Shown here: piece after piece, positions 8,800 to 17,615 of the stretch
How the letters are laid out: every line of letters begins with the position of its first letter
Numbering within the stretch: the first letter of the stretch is position 1
From: Paenibacillus phyllosphaerae
GTDB taxonomy: Bacteria > Bacillota > Bacilli > Paenibacillales > Paenibacillaceae
Assembly: GCF_014192105.1 (NCBI RefSeq)
Contig: NZ_JACHXK010000001.1
Span: 558,001-622,000 of the forward strand
Reading direction: 5' to 3'
DNA: 64,000 nucleotides
The notes under the pieces: generated by a model
Told to the model about the DNA's origin: nothing
Databases searched by the model: none
What the model saw: only the letters and a program-made list of their open reading frames with translations
Made by a program: the position numbers and the translations under genes

Positions 8800-9522
8800 T
8801 TACTTCGACTTGATCTCCTCGAGCGGTTGGTGATTGCCGCGCACCGGAGCTGCCGCGCCGGATGGCGCTGCCCAACGAATGCCGTTGCGGATAACTTGAA
8901 GGACGTTATTGTTGTAGTAGGTCGGGTACGTCTCGTGGCCTGGGCGGAAGTAGAAAATCTTCCCTTGGCCGCGGCTCCAAGTGCAGCCGCTGCGGAACAC
9001 TTCGCCGCCTTCGAACCAGCTGACGAAGATCAGCTCGTCCGGAGCCGGAATATCGAAGTGCTCGCCGTACATTTCTTCATGCTCGAGCTCGAAGTATTCC
9101 GGCAGGCCGCTTGCGATCGGATGCGCCGGGTTGACGGTCCAGATCCGTTCTTTCTCGCCCGCTTCGCGCCATTTCAGATCGCAGCCCGTGCCCATCAGCT
9201 TCTTGAAGATTTTCGAGAAGTGGCCGGAGTGCAGGACGACGAGACCCATGCCGTTCATGACGCGCGCATGCACGCGCTCAACAATCGCATCGTCTACTTT
9301 ATCATGGCCCATGTGGCCCCACCAGATGAGAACGTCCGTGTTCGCCAATACTTCTTCCGTAAGGCCGTGTTCCGGTTGGTCCAACGTTGCCGTGCGCACC
9401 TCGAAACCGTCCGTGCCGATGCCTTGAGCCAATGCGTTATGTATGCCGTCCGGATAAACCTTCTTCACTTCTTCGTGTACAACCTCGTGCAAAAACTCAT
9501 TCCATACCGTAACTTTAACCAT
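8800..9522 (-). CDS. ThuA domain protein (trehalose-utilisation type)
   Basis: A 240-residue ThuA-like, class I glutamine amidotransferase-fold protein. Visible are [10 protein letters not shown] at the start, [14 protein letters not shown] near residue 85, [14 protein letters not shown] near 118 and [15 protein letters not shown] near 195. ThuA of rhizobia takes part in trehalose/maltitol use; the family's enzymatic role is poorly defined. No sugar genes are adjacent, so the substrate is unknown. AAGGAGG lies 9 bases before ATG 9522. Confidence 0.88.
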   Translation of the reverse strand: MVKVTVWNEFLHEVVHEEVKKVYPDGIHNALAQGIGTDGFEVRTATLDQPEHGLTEEVLANTDVLIWWGHMGHDKVDDAIVERVHARVMNGMGLVVLHSGHFSKIFKKLMGTGCDLKWREAGEKERIWTVNPAHPIASGLPEYFELEHEEMYGEHFDIPAPDELIFVSWFEGGEVFRSGCTWSRGQGKIFYFRPGHETYPTYYNNNVLQVIRNGIRWAAPSGAAAPVRGNHQPLEEIKSK

Positions 9523-9552
9523 TCTTGAATTCCTCCTTGTATATGCGGGTCT

Positions 9553-10032
9553 CTATAAGATCCATAGAATGAACAGAACGATCATCACGACCTGCAGAAT
9601 GATCTTCACGACCATGCTAGAGAATAATCCGACCACGGAGCCGAAGCCCACCTTCAGCGATTTCTCGAAATCCGATCCGGCGATGAGCTCCCCGATTATC
9701 GCCCCGAGCAGCGGTCCTAGCAACAGGCCGAACGCCGGAATGACGAACGGTCCGAAGATGGCCCCTATGGTGCTGCCGATGATGGAAGCTTTGGAGCCCC
9801 CGAACCTCTTGACCCCCCACGCGCTGACCGCATAGTCCGCCAAGAAAAGCACCGCGACGATCAACGTCTGCATCGTCCAAAACCAGAAGCCGAAATGCTC
9901 GAACGTCAGGAAGAAGCCATATACGAAGAATGCGGCGTAGATCGCGACAGCGCCCGGCAGAATCGGAAAAATCGTACCGGCCATGCCAACAAGGAATAGA
10001 ACGATAACAAGAATCCAACCGGCTATCTCCAT
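9553..10032 (-). CDS. DUF456 membrane protein
   Basis: A 159-residue protein with four or five membrane spans and the DUF456 glycine-rich segments GSTIGAIFGPF and LLLGPLLGAIIGELIAG. Function unknown. It begins 7 bp after the HAD gene stop on the same strand, so the two are probably co-transcribed. Confidence 0.85.
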   Translation of the reverse strand: MEIAGWILVIVLFLVGMAGTIFPILPGAVAIYAAFFVYGFFLTFEHFGFWFWTMQTLIVAVLFLADYAVSAWGVKRFGGSKASIIGSTIGAIFGPFVIPAFGLLLGPLLGAIIGELIAGSDFEKSLKVGFGSVVGLFSSMVVKIILQVVMIVLFILWIL

Positions 10033-10039
10033 CGCAAGG

Positions 10040-10792
10040 TCACCCCTTCAGCACATAATGCTCGAGGAGATGGGCGACCGCATGCTCGGTGTTCTTCACG
10101 ATGACGGCATCGGCTGCTTCCTTCACCGCCAGCTGCGCATTGCCGACCGCAACGCCTAGGCCCGCTTCTTGAATCATGGCGATATCGTTCAAGCTGTCGC
10201 CCATGGCGGCTACTTGCGACATCTCGATCCCGAGCACTTGGCATAGCTCGCGAAGCGCGCTCGCTTTGGAGACGCCTTCCGGGTTCATCTCCCAGTTCCA
10301 TGGCGACGAGTTCGTAATCTCCATGCCGCCCCAGCTGGCGACTTCCTCATAGATGCTCATTCTGGCTGCATCGTCCTCGGTGTAGTAGCCGAATTTCAGC
10401 CAGTGATGGGCCTCGTAATCGTCGGCAGGCGTAATCCATTTTTCCTTATTGTAGATGCCGTCCACCGTATACGCCCAGTACCAGACCTCGGGGAAACGCT
10501 GCGCCAGCTCGTGCATCCGCTTGATCGACGAAACGGGCATGAGCGAGCGGCGGTGCAGCACATGCGGCTTGGACCAGATCTCCCCGCCGTTGACCGTAAT
10601 CATCGGCGTATCCAGCTTCAGCTGCTCCGCGTAGGGCAGCGCGCTGCGAAATCCGCGTCCCGTCGCAAAACATACCTTGATGCCTGCGTCCAATGCTTTG
10701 CGGATCCACTTCGCATTCTCGGCGCTGATCTCCTGCACATCGTTAAGAAGCGTCCCGTCCATGTCGAGCGCTACCAGCTTGATTGTATTCAT
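10040..10792 (-). CDS. HAD-superfamily hydrolase, Cof type
   Basis: A 250-residue Cof-type (IIB) HAD phosphatase. Motif I is LVALDMDGTLLND at residue 6, motif II is CFATGRGFRSA, and the C-terminal metal motif is AAMGDSLNDIAMI. The family dephosphorylates sugar phosphates or other small phosphometabolites; the substrate here is unknown. ATG 10792 has AAGGAGG at 6 bases; a much longer open frame upstream runs into non-coding repeat sequence and is rejected. A likely promoter (TTGGAA-N16-TAAAAT) lies just upstream. Confidence 0.88.
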   Translation of the reverse strand: MNTIKLVALDMDGTLLNDVQEISAENAKWIRKALDAGIKVCFATGRGFRSALPYAEQLKLDTPMITVNGGEIWSKPHVLHRRSLMPVSSIKRMHELAQRFPEVWYWAYTVDGIYNKEKWITPADDYEAHHWLKFGYYTEDDAARMSIYEEVASWGGMEITNSSPWNWEMNPEGVSKASALRELCQVLGIEMSQVAAMGDSLNDIAMIQEAGLGVAVGNAQLAVKEAADAVIVKNTEHAVAHLLEHYVLKG

Positions 10793-11532
10793 CCTTGCCC
10801 TCCTTAAGCATGATGCGCCCCTTAAGGGCTGCAGCATCCCATGACATAGAGCAATTTTAACACATGTTGGGCTGATTCCAAACTCAACGCCTATTATACG
10901 TGCACGTTTTGTGCAACGCTGTATCGGATATTGGGCAAAAGTTGTTTGATTTTGCGGGGGGTGCCCCGTACGCCCCCTTCTTCTACACCAAAACCTCCTA
11001 AGTTCCTTTTCCCCTCGCCCCTTCCCCCTCCGCCGAGGGGAACCAAGGGCAACCGCCCAGCTTATGCTTCCGAAGTGAGTTTTCCGTTGGAAAACTCTGA
11101 GGATACCCGTAATCGGCATCGCTCGATACGCGGCCGTCTTCGATCTGTCCTTTCGTGGCGGGCACGCGTTGTCCCACGGCGGATTAGCTTGCATGTCATT
11201 GACACGCAGCCCCCGCAATGCGGGACAAAGCTTTTGTTCGAGCTTCGTTCGCGACTTTGCGCCTTGGGAGCAGACACCAACTATTGTGCGAATTAAAAAT
11301 AGCGTGCTGACTCTCGCTTGACGTCCACGTTGTGGACACGCTGATTTTCTTTGTCCTGTTCAGTGTTTCATGAACAGTTAGCCCGAAACGGAGTGTTCGA
11401 ATGATTCTGAAGAAGCGGCAGCGTTCGCCTTTGTGAGGGGAATCCCACCTTTACCATTTCAATCAAGGAATCCCCGAACAACAGCGATCGGAAGAACATT
11501 TCGAATACGCAGTTGAACTCGGCTAACAGTTC
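10793..11532. other. Long intergenic region without a gene
   Basis: A 740-bp non-coding gap. From the HAD side it holds that gene's likely promoter and a small palindrome (TGCAC-AAAAC-GTGCA, read on the minus strand) next to a TATAAT at about 10890-10915. Then comes repeat copy A (11011-11342). The rest, about 11343-11532, has no feature I can name. No convincing ORF is present on either strand. Confidence 0.6.
11011..11342 (+). repeat. Hairpin-rich dispersed intergenic repeat, copy A
   Basis: Shares ordered blocks with copy C (34065-34360) and partly with copy B (28874-29016). In order: a C-rich block with GAGGGGAACCA (about 11021-11045); a 29-base block identical to C at 11127-11155 containing TACGCGGCCGTCTTCGAT; a TTGTCCC...GGGACAA stem (11169-11175 with 11222-11228); TTCGAGCTTCGTTC (11237-11250); and a 37-base block (11306-11342) with the hairpin GTCCAC-gtt-GTGGAC. 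Its own insert at about 11078-11100 forms the hairpin GAGTTTTCC-gtt-GGAAAACTC. Confidence 0.8.
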
Positions 11533-11533
11533 A

Positions 11534-11574
11534 CAAAAACAATAGCCCTGCTCGCCTTGACGGCTCGCAGGGCT
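11534..11574 (-). terminator. Terminator of the mnt operon
   Basis: AGCCCTGC (11544-11551) pairs with GCAGGGCT (11567-11574), with an inner GCC/GGC pair. On the minus strand a T-rich tract follows, just past the last permease gene. Confidence 0.8.
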
Positions 11575-11587
11575 TGCAGGGTATGGA

Positions 11588-12466
11588 TTATAAGCTTTGC
11601 TGGTTCATGCGGCGCCATAGTTTGCGCGCCACCAGACCGTGGGTTGGCGAGAGCAAGAACGCGAGGATGAACAGAACCGCTGCCGCGCAGACCATACAGC
11701 CTGCGATCGACGCATCTAGCACGTAAGCCGCGGCATAGCCGAGCACGGTGCTGGCGATACCGATCGCGACGCTGATGACGATCATCAGGCCCAGACGGTC
11801 GGTGAGCAGATAAGCGGCCGATGCCGGGATGATCAGCATGCCGACGACCAGGATCGCGCCGACGCTCTCGAAGGAACTGACCGTCGCCATCGACACGAGG
11901 CCCATCAGCAGGTAGTGGAACAGCGCGACGGGAATGCCCACCGCAGCGGCCAGCAGCGGGTCGAAGGCGCACAGCTTGAACTGTTTGTAGAACAAACTGA
12001 CGAGCGTGACGATGACCAGCAGCGTGAAGCCGAGCAGCCAGACCGCCTTCGGCCCCATGTCCGTCCCGCCGAGCGTCCACGTATTCCAGTGCACGTGGGC
12101 GATCTCCCCATAGAGCACGCAGTCCAGATCGAGATCCACCTGGCGCAAATTCAAGCTGACGAGCACGACGCCGACCGCGAATAACGCGGTGAAGACGACG
12201 CCGATCGAGGCGTCCGATTGGACGCCGCTCTGTTGGAACAGCTGAATCAGGAAGACCGTGACGAGACCCAGCACCGAAGCGCCCAGCAGCATAATGAACG
12301 AGTCTCGGGAGCCGCTTACCATGAAGGCAATGACGATCCCGGGAAGTACGGAGTGGCTGATCGCATCGCCGATAAGCGCCATCCGCCTTAGAATCAGGAA
12401 GCAGCCTAATATCGAGCAGCAGGTCGCCACCAGCGAGCCCGTCAGAATAATCCAGAAATCCGTCAT
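11588..12466 (-). CDS. mntD: Manganese ABC transporter permease MntD
   Basis: A 292-residue ABC-3 family permease with about eight or nine membrane spans (MTDFWIILTGSLVATCCSILGCFLILRRM; GDAISHSVLPGIVIAFM; ESVGAILVVGMLIIPASAAYLL). ABC-3 permeases carry Mn, Zn or Fe. Its ATG overlaps the mntC stop as ATGA, and the order SBP-ATPase-permease-permease is that of B. subtilis mntABCD. The MntR-like operators upstream of mntA favour manganese over zinc. Confidence 0.88.
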   Translation of the reverse strand: MTDFWIILTGSLVATCCSILGCFLILRRMALIGDAISHSVLPGIVIAFMVSGSRDSFIMLLGASVLGLVTVFLIQLFQQSGVQSDASIGVVFTALFAVGVVLVSLNLRQVDLDLDCVLYGEIAHVHWNTWTLGGTDMGPKAVWLLGFTLLVIVTLVSLFYKQFKLCAFDPLLAAAVGIPVALFHYLLMGLVSMATVSSFESVGAILVVGMLIIPASAAYLLTDRLGLMIVISVAIGIASTVLGYAAAYVLDASIAGCMVCAAAVLFILAFLLSPTHGLVARKLWRRMNQQSL

Positions 12467-13404
12467 GCATCGACACCTCCTTTTCCGCTGACCGTAGCGC
12501 GCATGCGCTGCTCCTCCTGCAGGACGAGCTTCGCCTTACGATGCGTCAGCCGTTTGGCCAGCAGACCGCGGCGCGGTCCGAGCAGCAGCGATAGTCCGAA
12601 CAACAGCGTCTGCGCCAGCACGCTGACCGGTCCTGTCGGCAAGCTGACCGTCGTGGAACTGAGCCAAGTCCCCACCACGCCGCTCAAGGCGCCGAACAAT
12701 CCGGAGAGCAGCACCATGACGCCAAGTCGATCCGTCCAATACCGCGCAGAGACCGCCGGCGTAATGAGCAGCGCCGCCACGAGCACGACGCCCACCGCCT
12801 GAATCCCGATCACGACCGATACGACGATGAAGAACATAAGCAGTTGATCCAGCAGCGCAATCGGGAATCCGAGCCCTTTAGCGAAACCCGGGTCAAAGGA
12901 AAGCAGCTTGAACTCCTTGAACAGCAGCGTGCAGGCCGCGACGATAACTAGGCTGACGATCAGCATGATCGTCACGTCCGAGCCGATCATCGAAGCCGCC
13001 TGGCCGAACAGGAATTTGTCCAGACCGCTCTGATTGCCGTAATTGCTATGCTGAATTTGCGTGAGCAACACGATGCCGAGGCCGAAGAAACTCGAGAGCA
13101 CGATGCCCATCGCAGCATCGCTCTTAATACGGGAATAGCGCGTGATCCAACCGATCCCGAATGTTGCGAGCAGACCCGCTATGCCTGCGCCGACCAGGAA
13201 CAGCCCGATCGATTTGGTGCCCGACAGCATAAAAGCGATGCAGATGCCCGGCAAGGCGGCATGTGCCAGCGTATCGCCCATCAAGCTCTGTTTGCGCAAA
13301 TACGCGAAACAGCCGATGACGCCGCTGCACAGCCCGAGCAGCATACAACCAAGCAGAATCCATTGGGCATTCGGATCCGTCAGCATCGACCAGAACGATT
13401 CCAT
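12463..13404 (-). CDS. mntC: Manganese ABC transporter permease MntC
   Basis: A 313-residue ABC-3 permease (SVIGCFAYLRKQSLMGDTLAHAALPGI; IQAVGVVLVAALLITPAVSARYW). It probably pairs with MntD as a heterodimer in the membrane. ATG 13404 is chosen because GGGAGAGG is 9 bases upstream; GTG 13413 would abut that site. The start lies 5 bp after the mntB stop. The C-terminal 25 residues are a charged cytoplasmic tail. Confidence 0.88.
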   Translation of the reverse strand: MESFWSMLTDPNAQWILLGCMLLGLCSGVIGCFAYLRKQSLMGDTLAHAALPGICIAFMLSGTKSIGLFLVGAGIAGLLATFGIGWITRYSRIKSDAAMGIVLSSFFGLGIVLLTQIQHSNYGNQSGLDKFLFGQAASMIGSDVTIMLIVSLVIVAACTLLFKEFKLLSFDPGFAKGLGFPIALLDQLLMFFIVVSVVIGIQAVGVVLVAALLITPAVSARYWTDRLGVMVLLSGLFGALSGVVGTWLSSTTVSLPTGPVSVLAQTLLFGLSLLLGPRRGLLAKRLTHRKAKLVLQEEQRMRATVSGKGGVDA

Positions 13405-13409
13405 GCCGA

Positions 13410-14213
13410 TCACCCTCTCCCGATCCCGGAAGCTGCGCCGGATTCGTTCATCTCTGCATCCTGCTGGTTCAAGTAAGCGAAGCGCCCGCCATAGGTTTGT
13501 GCCAGATTAGCCGTCGTGAACACCTCGGCCGTCTTGCCGAACGCCTGCACCTCTACGTTGAGAAGCAGCACCGAATCAAAATATTCCTTCACCGTCGCAA
13601 GGTCATGATGAACGACCATAACGGTCTTCCCTTCGCGCTTCAGCTCCTGCAGCAGGCCGATAATCGCCTTCTCCGTAGCCGCGTCTACGCCGGCGAACGG
13701 TTCATCCATGACATACAGACGCGCATCCTGCGCCAGCGCCCGGGCCAGGAACACCCGCTGCTGCTGGCCGCCTGATAGTTGGCTGATCTGTCTATTCGCA
13801 TAATCGGCCATGCCGACCTTCGCCAGACATTCCAACGCGAGGCGCTTCTCTTTCGCTCCGGGGCGGCGGAACCACCCCAGATGGCCGTAGCGGCCCATCA
13901 TGACGACATCGAGCGCGTTCGTCGGAAAATCCCAGTCGACCGATTCCCGCTGCGGCACATAGCCGATCAATTTGCGCTGGGACGCGCTAGGGGCTCCGAA
14001 TACTTGAACCTCGCCGGCAAGCTTCGGAATGAGCCCCAAGGCGGCTTTAATGAGCGTGGATTTGCCGGCTCCGTTCGGGCCGACGACACCGACGAGCTCG
14101 CCATGAGGCAGCTGAAACGATACATTGCGAAGCACGGGCTTCTTCTGGTAGGCGACGCTTAGGCCGCTAATCGCCAAGGGAGGGGCAGTAAGGGCTTCCG
14201 TTGTGCGCTGCAT
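13410..14213 (-). CDS. mntB: Manganese ABC transporter ATP-binding protein MntB
   Basis: A 267-residue ABC ATPase. Walker A is GPNGAGKSTL near residue 40, the Q-loop YVPQRESVDWDFP near 83, the signature LSGGQQQRV near 142, Walker B LYVMDEPFAGVD near 162, and the H-loop histidine is in VVHHDL. The DWDFPTNALDVVMMGRYG stretch is usual for Mn/Zn-type importers. ATG 14213 has AGGAG at 9 bases; ATG 14219 is in frame but too close to that site. Confidence 0.9.
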   Translation of the reverse strand: MQRTTEALTAPPLAISGLSVAYQKKPVLRNVSFQLPHGELVGVVGPNGAGKSTLIKAALGLIPKLAGEVQVFGAPSASQRKLIGYVPQRESVDWDFPTNALDVVMMGRYGHLGWFRRPGAKEKRLALECLAKVGMADYANRQISQLSGGQQQRVFLARALAQDARLYVMDEPFAGVDAATEKAIIGLLQELKREGKTVMVVHHDLATVKEYFDSVLLLNVEVQAFGKTAEVFTTANLAQTYGGRFAYLNQQDAEMNESGAASGIGRG

Positions 14214-14247
14214 GGACATTCACTCCTTATTCGTTCGCGGATCGCGG

Positions 14248-15201
14248 TTATTTCAATGCGGCTGCAATGGTGTCGACATTATGCCGGACCATTCCGATAT
14301 ACGTGCCTTCCTCCGTGCCGGATGGGCCGAGTGCGTCCGAGAACAGCTCTCCGCCGATCTTCACCTCATGACCCAGCTTGGCGGCTCCTTCAATGACGGC
14401 CTCGATCGATTTTTTCGGCACGCTGGATTCGACGAAGACGGCCTTGATCTTGTTGTCGACCAGATAATCCCGCAAATTCGCGACATCCTTCGACCCGTAT
14501 TCCGAAGCGGTGCTGATCCCTTGCAGTCCCATCACTTGAATGCCGTACGCGTCGCCGAAGTAACCGAACGCATCATGCGCGGTCACGAGCACGCGATCCG
14601 CTTCGGGAATGGATGCGATCTGCTCGCTGACATAGGTGTCCAACTGCTCGAGCTCGGCCAGATAGGCTTCCGCTTGGGTGCGGTAAGCATCCGCATGTTC
14701 CGGATCCTGCTCCATGAGCGTGTCGCGGATCACCTCGGCCGCCGAGATCCAATTGCGCACGTTAAACCAAATGTGCGGGTCATGAACCCCTGATCCATCC
14801 GTCCGCAGCGCCGATTCCGGCAGCTGCTCAGATACGGCCACCACCGTCTTCTTCTCCGCCATCTTGTCGAACATCTCCGTCATCTTGCCTTCCAGGTGAA
14901 GCCCGTTGAAGAAAATAATGTCGGCGTCATCCAGCTTCCGGATATCGCCCTGCGTTGCCTTGTATAAGTGCGGATCCACGCCAGACCCCATAAGACCGGT
15001 AACGTCAACATATGCGCCCCCGATATTAGCCGCTACATCGGCAATCATGCCGGTCGTCGTCGTAATCTTCAGCTTCCCTTCGCCCTCAGCGCCCGTCGTC
15101 TCCTTGCTGTCAGCGCATCCGCTTAATACAAGTACGGAAGCCGTCAAGAACAGAACGACGTACATCCACCGACGGAACGGAGCTTTTACTTTATGTCGCA
15201 T
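14248..15201 (-). CDS. mntA: Manganese-binding lipoprotein MntA
   Basis: A 317-residue cluster A-I solute-binding lipoprotein. The signal peptide ends in a VLSGC lipobox. Metal-ligand positions of the ZnuA/PsaA/MntA fold are visible: GVDPHLYKA (first His), HDPHIWFNV (second His), FVESSVPKKS (Glu) and LFSDALGP (Asp). The Glu/Asp pair fits Mn or Zn binders. There is no His-rich loop of the sort usual in ZnuA, which agrees with manganese. ATG 15201 has AAAGGTGG upstream; the 25 extra residues from an earlier start lack signal-peptide logic. Confidence 0.9.
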   Translation of the reverse strand: MRHKVKAPFRRWMYVVLFLTASVLVLSGCADSKETTGAEGEGKLKITTTTGMIADVAANIGGAYVDVTGLMGSGVDPHLYKATQGDIRKLDDADIIFFNGLHLEGKMTEMFDKMAEKKTVVAVSEQLPESALRTDGSGVHDPHIWFNVRNWISAAEVIRDTLMEQDPEHADAYRTQAEAYLAELEQLDTYVSEQIASIPEADRVLVTAHDAFGYFGDAYGIQVMGLQGISTASEYGSKDVANLRDYLVDNKIKAVFVESSVPKKSIEAVIEGAAKLGHEVKIGGELFSDALGPSGTEEGTYIGMVRHNVDTIAAALK

Positions 15202-15324
15202 GATAAAACCACCTTTACCAAAATAATTAACTCTTGCGCTTGTATCCACAATCCGAAAACTGGTACGAACATCCATATTTATTTCCCTGGGTCACACTAG
15301 TTTACTCTATGCCTCTTTTTTAAT

Positions 15325-15352
15325 ATTATACAAAAAAGTTTCTCTAGTGCAA
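15325..15352 (-). promoter_or_regulatory. Sigma-A promoter of mntABCD
   Basis: On the minus strand TTGCAC (15347-15352), 16-base spacer, TATAAT (15325-15330). The -35 half lies inside the proximal MntR-like operator. Confidence 0.75.
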
Positions 15353-15353
15353 C
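15338..15353. promoter_or_regulatory. MntR-like operator 1
   Basis: GTTTC-TCTAGT-GCAAC. On the gene strand it reads GTTGCACTAGAGAAAC, which resembles the known MntR box (TTTGC..TTAAGGAAAC type). It overlaps the promoter's -35 and spacer, consistent with repression by Mn-MntR. Confidence 0.7.
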
Positions 15354-15368
15354 ATTTTCGATAAAAAA

Positions 15369-15384
15369 GTTTCCCGAACGCAAC
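15369..15384. promoter_or_regulatory. MntR-like operator 2
   Basis: GTTTC-CCGAAC-GCAAC, a second copy exactly 31 bp from operator 1, about three helical turns. Both copies are flanked on the gene strand by a T6 tract. Confidence 0.65.
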
Positions 15385-15432
15385 TTTTACAACCATTTAC
15401 AGCATGCCTGACTCTTCACTCCCGGATTTTGG

Positions 15433-15484
15433 CCACAAAAAAAGAACCGTCCCCTCTCGGTCTCCCGAGAATAAGACGGCCCTT
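15433..15484 (-). terminator. Terminator after the PBP gene
   Basis: On the minus strand GGCCGTC...GACGG with an inner CTCGG-gaga-CCGAG hairpin, followed by T7. Confidence 0.75.
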
Positions 15485-15494
15485 GCGCCGATCA

Positions 15495-17591
15495 TTATGG
15501 CTGCTGTTCGTCTGAAGCAGCATTCGTAGATGCATCCGTGCTGGTGCTATTCGCGGCCACTTCCGTGCCGGTCGCATTATCCGTAGCAGCGGTCGAAGGA
15601 TTGGCCGGTGTGCCATGCAGGCCAATCTCATCGTTGTAAGCGTCGAAAATTTTACGTGCGATCGGCGCTGCTCCATCCGAGCCGAAGCCGCCGTACGGTA
15701 CGATAACGGCCACTGCGAGAACCGGATTCTCGGCAGGCGCGTAAGCGATGAACACCGAGTTATCGATCGTCTTGCCGCCGACATCCTGCTGGGACGTACC
15801 CGTCTTGCGGTTAACTTTGTACGGCGCGTCATTGAACACCGAGACGTTAACCTTGGACATGCCGCGCTCGACTTCTTCCCAATACGACTCTGGTATATCG
15901 ATCGTGTTCAGAACCTCAGGCTTGTAGGATTGGACCACGTTGCCCTCGGAATCCTTGATCATATTAACGAATTGCGGCTTCATGCGCTTGCCGCGGTTCG
16001 CCAGCATCGCCGTATACTGCGCCAGCTGCAGCGTCGTGTACCGGCCTTGCTGACCGAAGGATGCGAAGATCATCGCGGACTGCACGCTCGCGGCTTCAGC
16101 TTCTTCAAAGTAGTTGATCTTGCCGGCGCTCTCGCCCGGCAGATCGCTGCCCGTGACGACGCCAAGTCCGAAGGCCTTCTCGTACTTGTCGAAAATCTCT
16201 ACAGCTTCCATGCCGGATTCCCGGCGATATAAGGCATCCCCGATCATCTTCGCCATCCACGGGTTCGATGATTTGGCGATCGCATTCGCCGGATCCAGCA
16301 CGCCGTAGGCATGCCCTTTGGCATTGCCGATCTTACGGCGATGCGCCGTTCCTTCTTTACCGTAATAGAACGCGCCTGTATCGTTCCATGTCGTCGAAGT
16401 CGTGAACAGACCCTCGTTCAACCCGATCAGAACGGATAACGGCTTCTGCGTCGAACCGAGCGGCACCAAGGACGAAGGCAGTTTGCTGATCTCCTTGTCA
16501 TCCTTATAAGGACCGTAGATCTGACGGATCGTGCCGTTATACATAATGCCCTTAATGTCGTCGTAATCCTCCGGACTGATCCGGCCGCCCTCCCAGACGT
16601 TCGGATCGTAATCCGGCATACTGGCCATCGCGATTACTTTGCCTGTGTTGACTTCCATCGCAACCGCATAACCGGTCCGGGCCATCGGCTGTCTTTTGGA
16701 GGAGTCGGACGTATGCTGCAAGTAATCGATCTGGTCGAGAATCGCTTCTTCCGTCTTCTGCTGCACCTGACGGTTAATGGTCAAGTACAGGTTATTGCCC
16801 TTCTCCGGCTTGGTGATGACCGGCGGGCCGATAATCCGGCCTTCCGAGTTGATCGGATACGTCTTCAAGCCGTTCTTGCCGCGCAATTCGTCCTGATAGA
16901 GCATCTCCAGACCGTCGAAGCCGACATCTTCCTGTCCCAGATAACGCTCCAGCGCCGGCACTTCATTGCTATCCCGGTCCTTATACGTCTCGGTCGACTC
17001 GGCGCCGCCTTCGAACTTCTTCAGATAGCCGACCAGCTGAACGGCCAGCGTCTCCTGATCGTAGTGGCGAATACTCTCCTCGACGACCTCAATCCCGCTG
17101 TATAGGTCGCGGTGTTCGAGGAAGTAGGCGATCTCCTTCGAGTTCAGCCCGCTCTTCACCCGCCTTGGCACCGAAATCGTATTCTTCCGGTAGTCCAGGT
17201 CCATGTTCTTGATGATTTTATCGAGCGTCAGCGCTGCTTTGGGATCGCCGTATTTCTCGAATACGCCAGACAGACGGTTCGCCAGCGCGATCGAATCGTC
17301 CTTGCTCGTACCAGGCTCAATCGTGTAATACAGCGACTGGGTCGAGGTCGAATAAGCGACCGCCTGATTGCCGGAATCGTAAATATTACCTCGGATCGGA
17401 GGGATCAGGACGTTCTTGGAGCCCATCGAAGACTCCTCTTCTTTCAATTGCGGTCCTTCAACGAATTGCAGGATCGCCAGACGAACGATCAGGATGCTGA
17501 ATAGAAAAAAAGTGACGAAAAAGAACATGTTAAGCCGGAACGAAAAATGTCTCCGGTTGCTAATCTCCCGCTTCTGCGGATCCTCCTGCAC
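15495..17591 (-). CDS. Class B penicillin-binding protein (PBP2-type transpeptidase)
   Basis: A 698-residue peptidoglycan DD-transpeptidase. One membrane anchor (residues 20-42) is followed by a pedestal/dimerisation region with IPPIRGNIYDSGNQAVAYS near 64. The transpeptidase motifs are SxxK in LGSTQKPLS near 385, SxN in KSSNPW near 450, and KTG in NRKTGTSQ near 618. A Ser/Thr/Ala-rich, disordered 40-residue tail follows. It resembles B. subtilis PbpA/PbpH, the elongation-type monofunctional enzymes. The GTG start has GGGAGGAGG 8 bases upstream. It is 24 bp downstream of the transglutaminase gene. Confidence 0.88.
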   Translation of the reverse strand: MQEDPQKREISNRRHFSFRLNMFFFVTFFLFSILIVRLAILQFVEGPQLKEEESSMGSKNVLIPPIRGNIYDSGNQAVAYSTSTQSLYYTIEPGTSKDDSIALANRLSGVFEKYGDPKAALTLDKIIKNMDLDYRKNTISVPRRVKSGLNSKEIAYFLEHRDLYSGIEVVEESIRHYDQETLAVQLVGYLKKFEGGAESTETYKDRDSNEVPALERYLGQEDVGFDGLEMLYQDELRGKNGLKTYPINSEGRIIGPPVITKPEKGNNLYLTINRQVQQKTEEAILDQIDYLQHTSDSSKRQPMARTGYAVAMEVNTGKVIAMASMPDYDPNVWEGGRISPEDYDDIKGIMYNGTIRQIYGPYKDDKEISKLPSSLVPLGSTQKPLSVLIGLNEGLFTTSTTWNDTGAFYYGKEGTAHRRKIGNAKGHAYGVLDPANAIAKSSNPWMAKMIGDALYRRESGMEAVEIFDKYEKAFGLGVVTGSDLPGESAGKINYFEEAEAASVQSAMIFASFGQQGRYTTLQLAQYTAMLANRGKRMKPQFVNMIKDSEGNVVQSYKPEVLNTIDIPESYWEEVERGMSKVNVSVFNDAPYKVNRKTGTSQQDVGGKTIDNSVFIAYAPAENPVLAVAVIVPYGGFGSDGAAPIARKIFDAYNDEIGLHGTPANPSTAATDNATGTEVAANSTSTDASTNAASDEQQP

Positions 17592-17615
17592 GGATATGCC
17601 TCCTCCCGCTCTCCA

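Noticed and set aside
10040-11218. HAD protein with a 140-residue N-terminal extension
   Set aside because: The extension is translated from promoter and repeat DNA; the ATG at 10792 has a good ribosome site and the family begins there.
11011-11342. Insertion sequence or MITE at copy A
   Set aside because: No terminal inverted repeats, target duplications or transposase remnants seen at any of the three copies; left open as a structured repeat instead.
11588-15201. Zinc (Znu/Adc) uptake operon
   Set aside because: No Zur box or His-rich SBP loop was seen, gene order is that of mntABCD and the operators look like MntR boxes. Zinc is not fully excluded.
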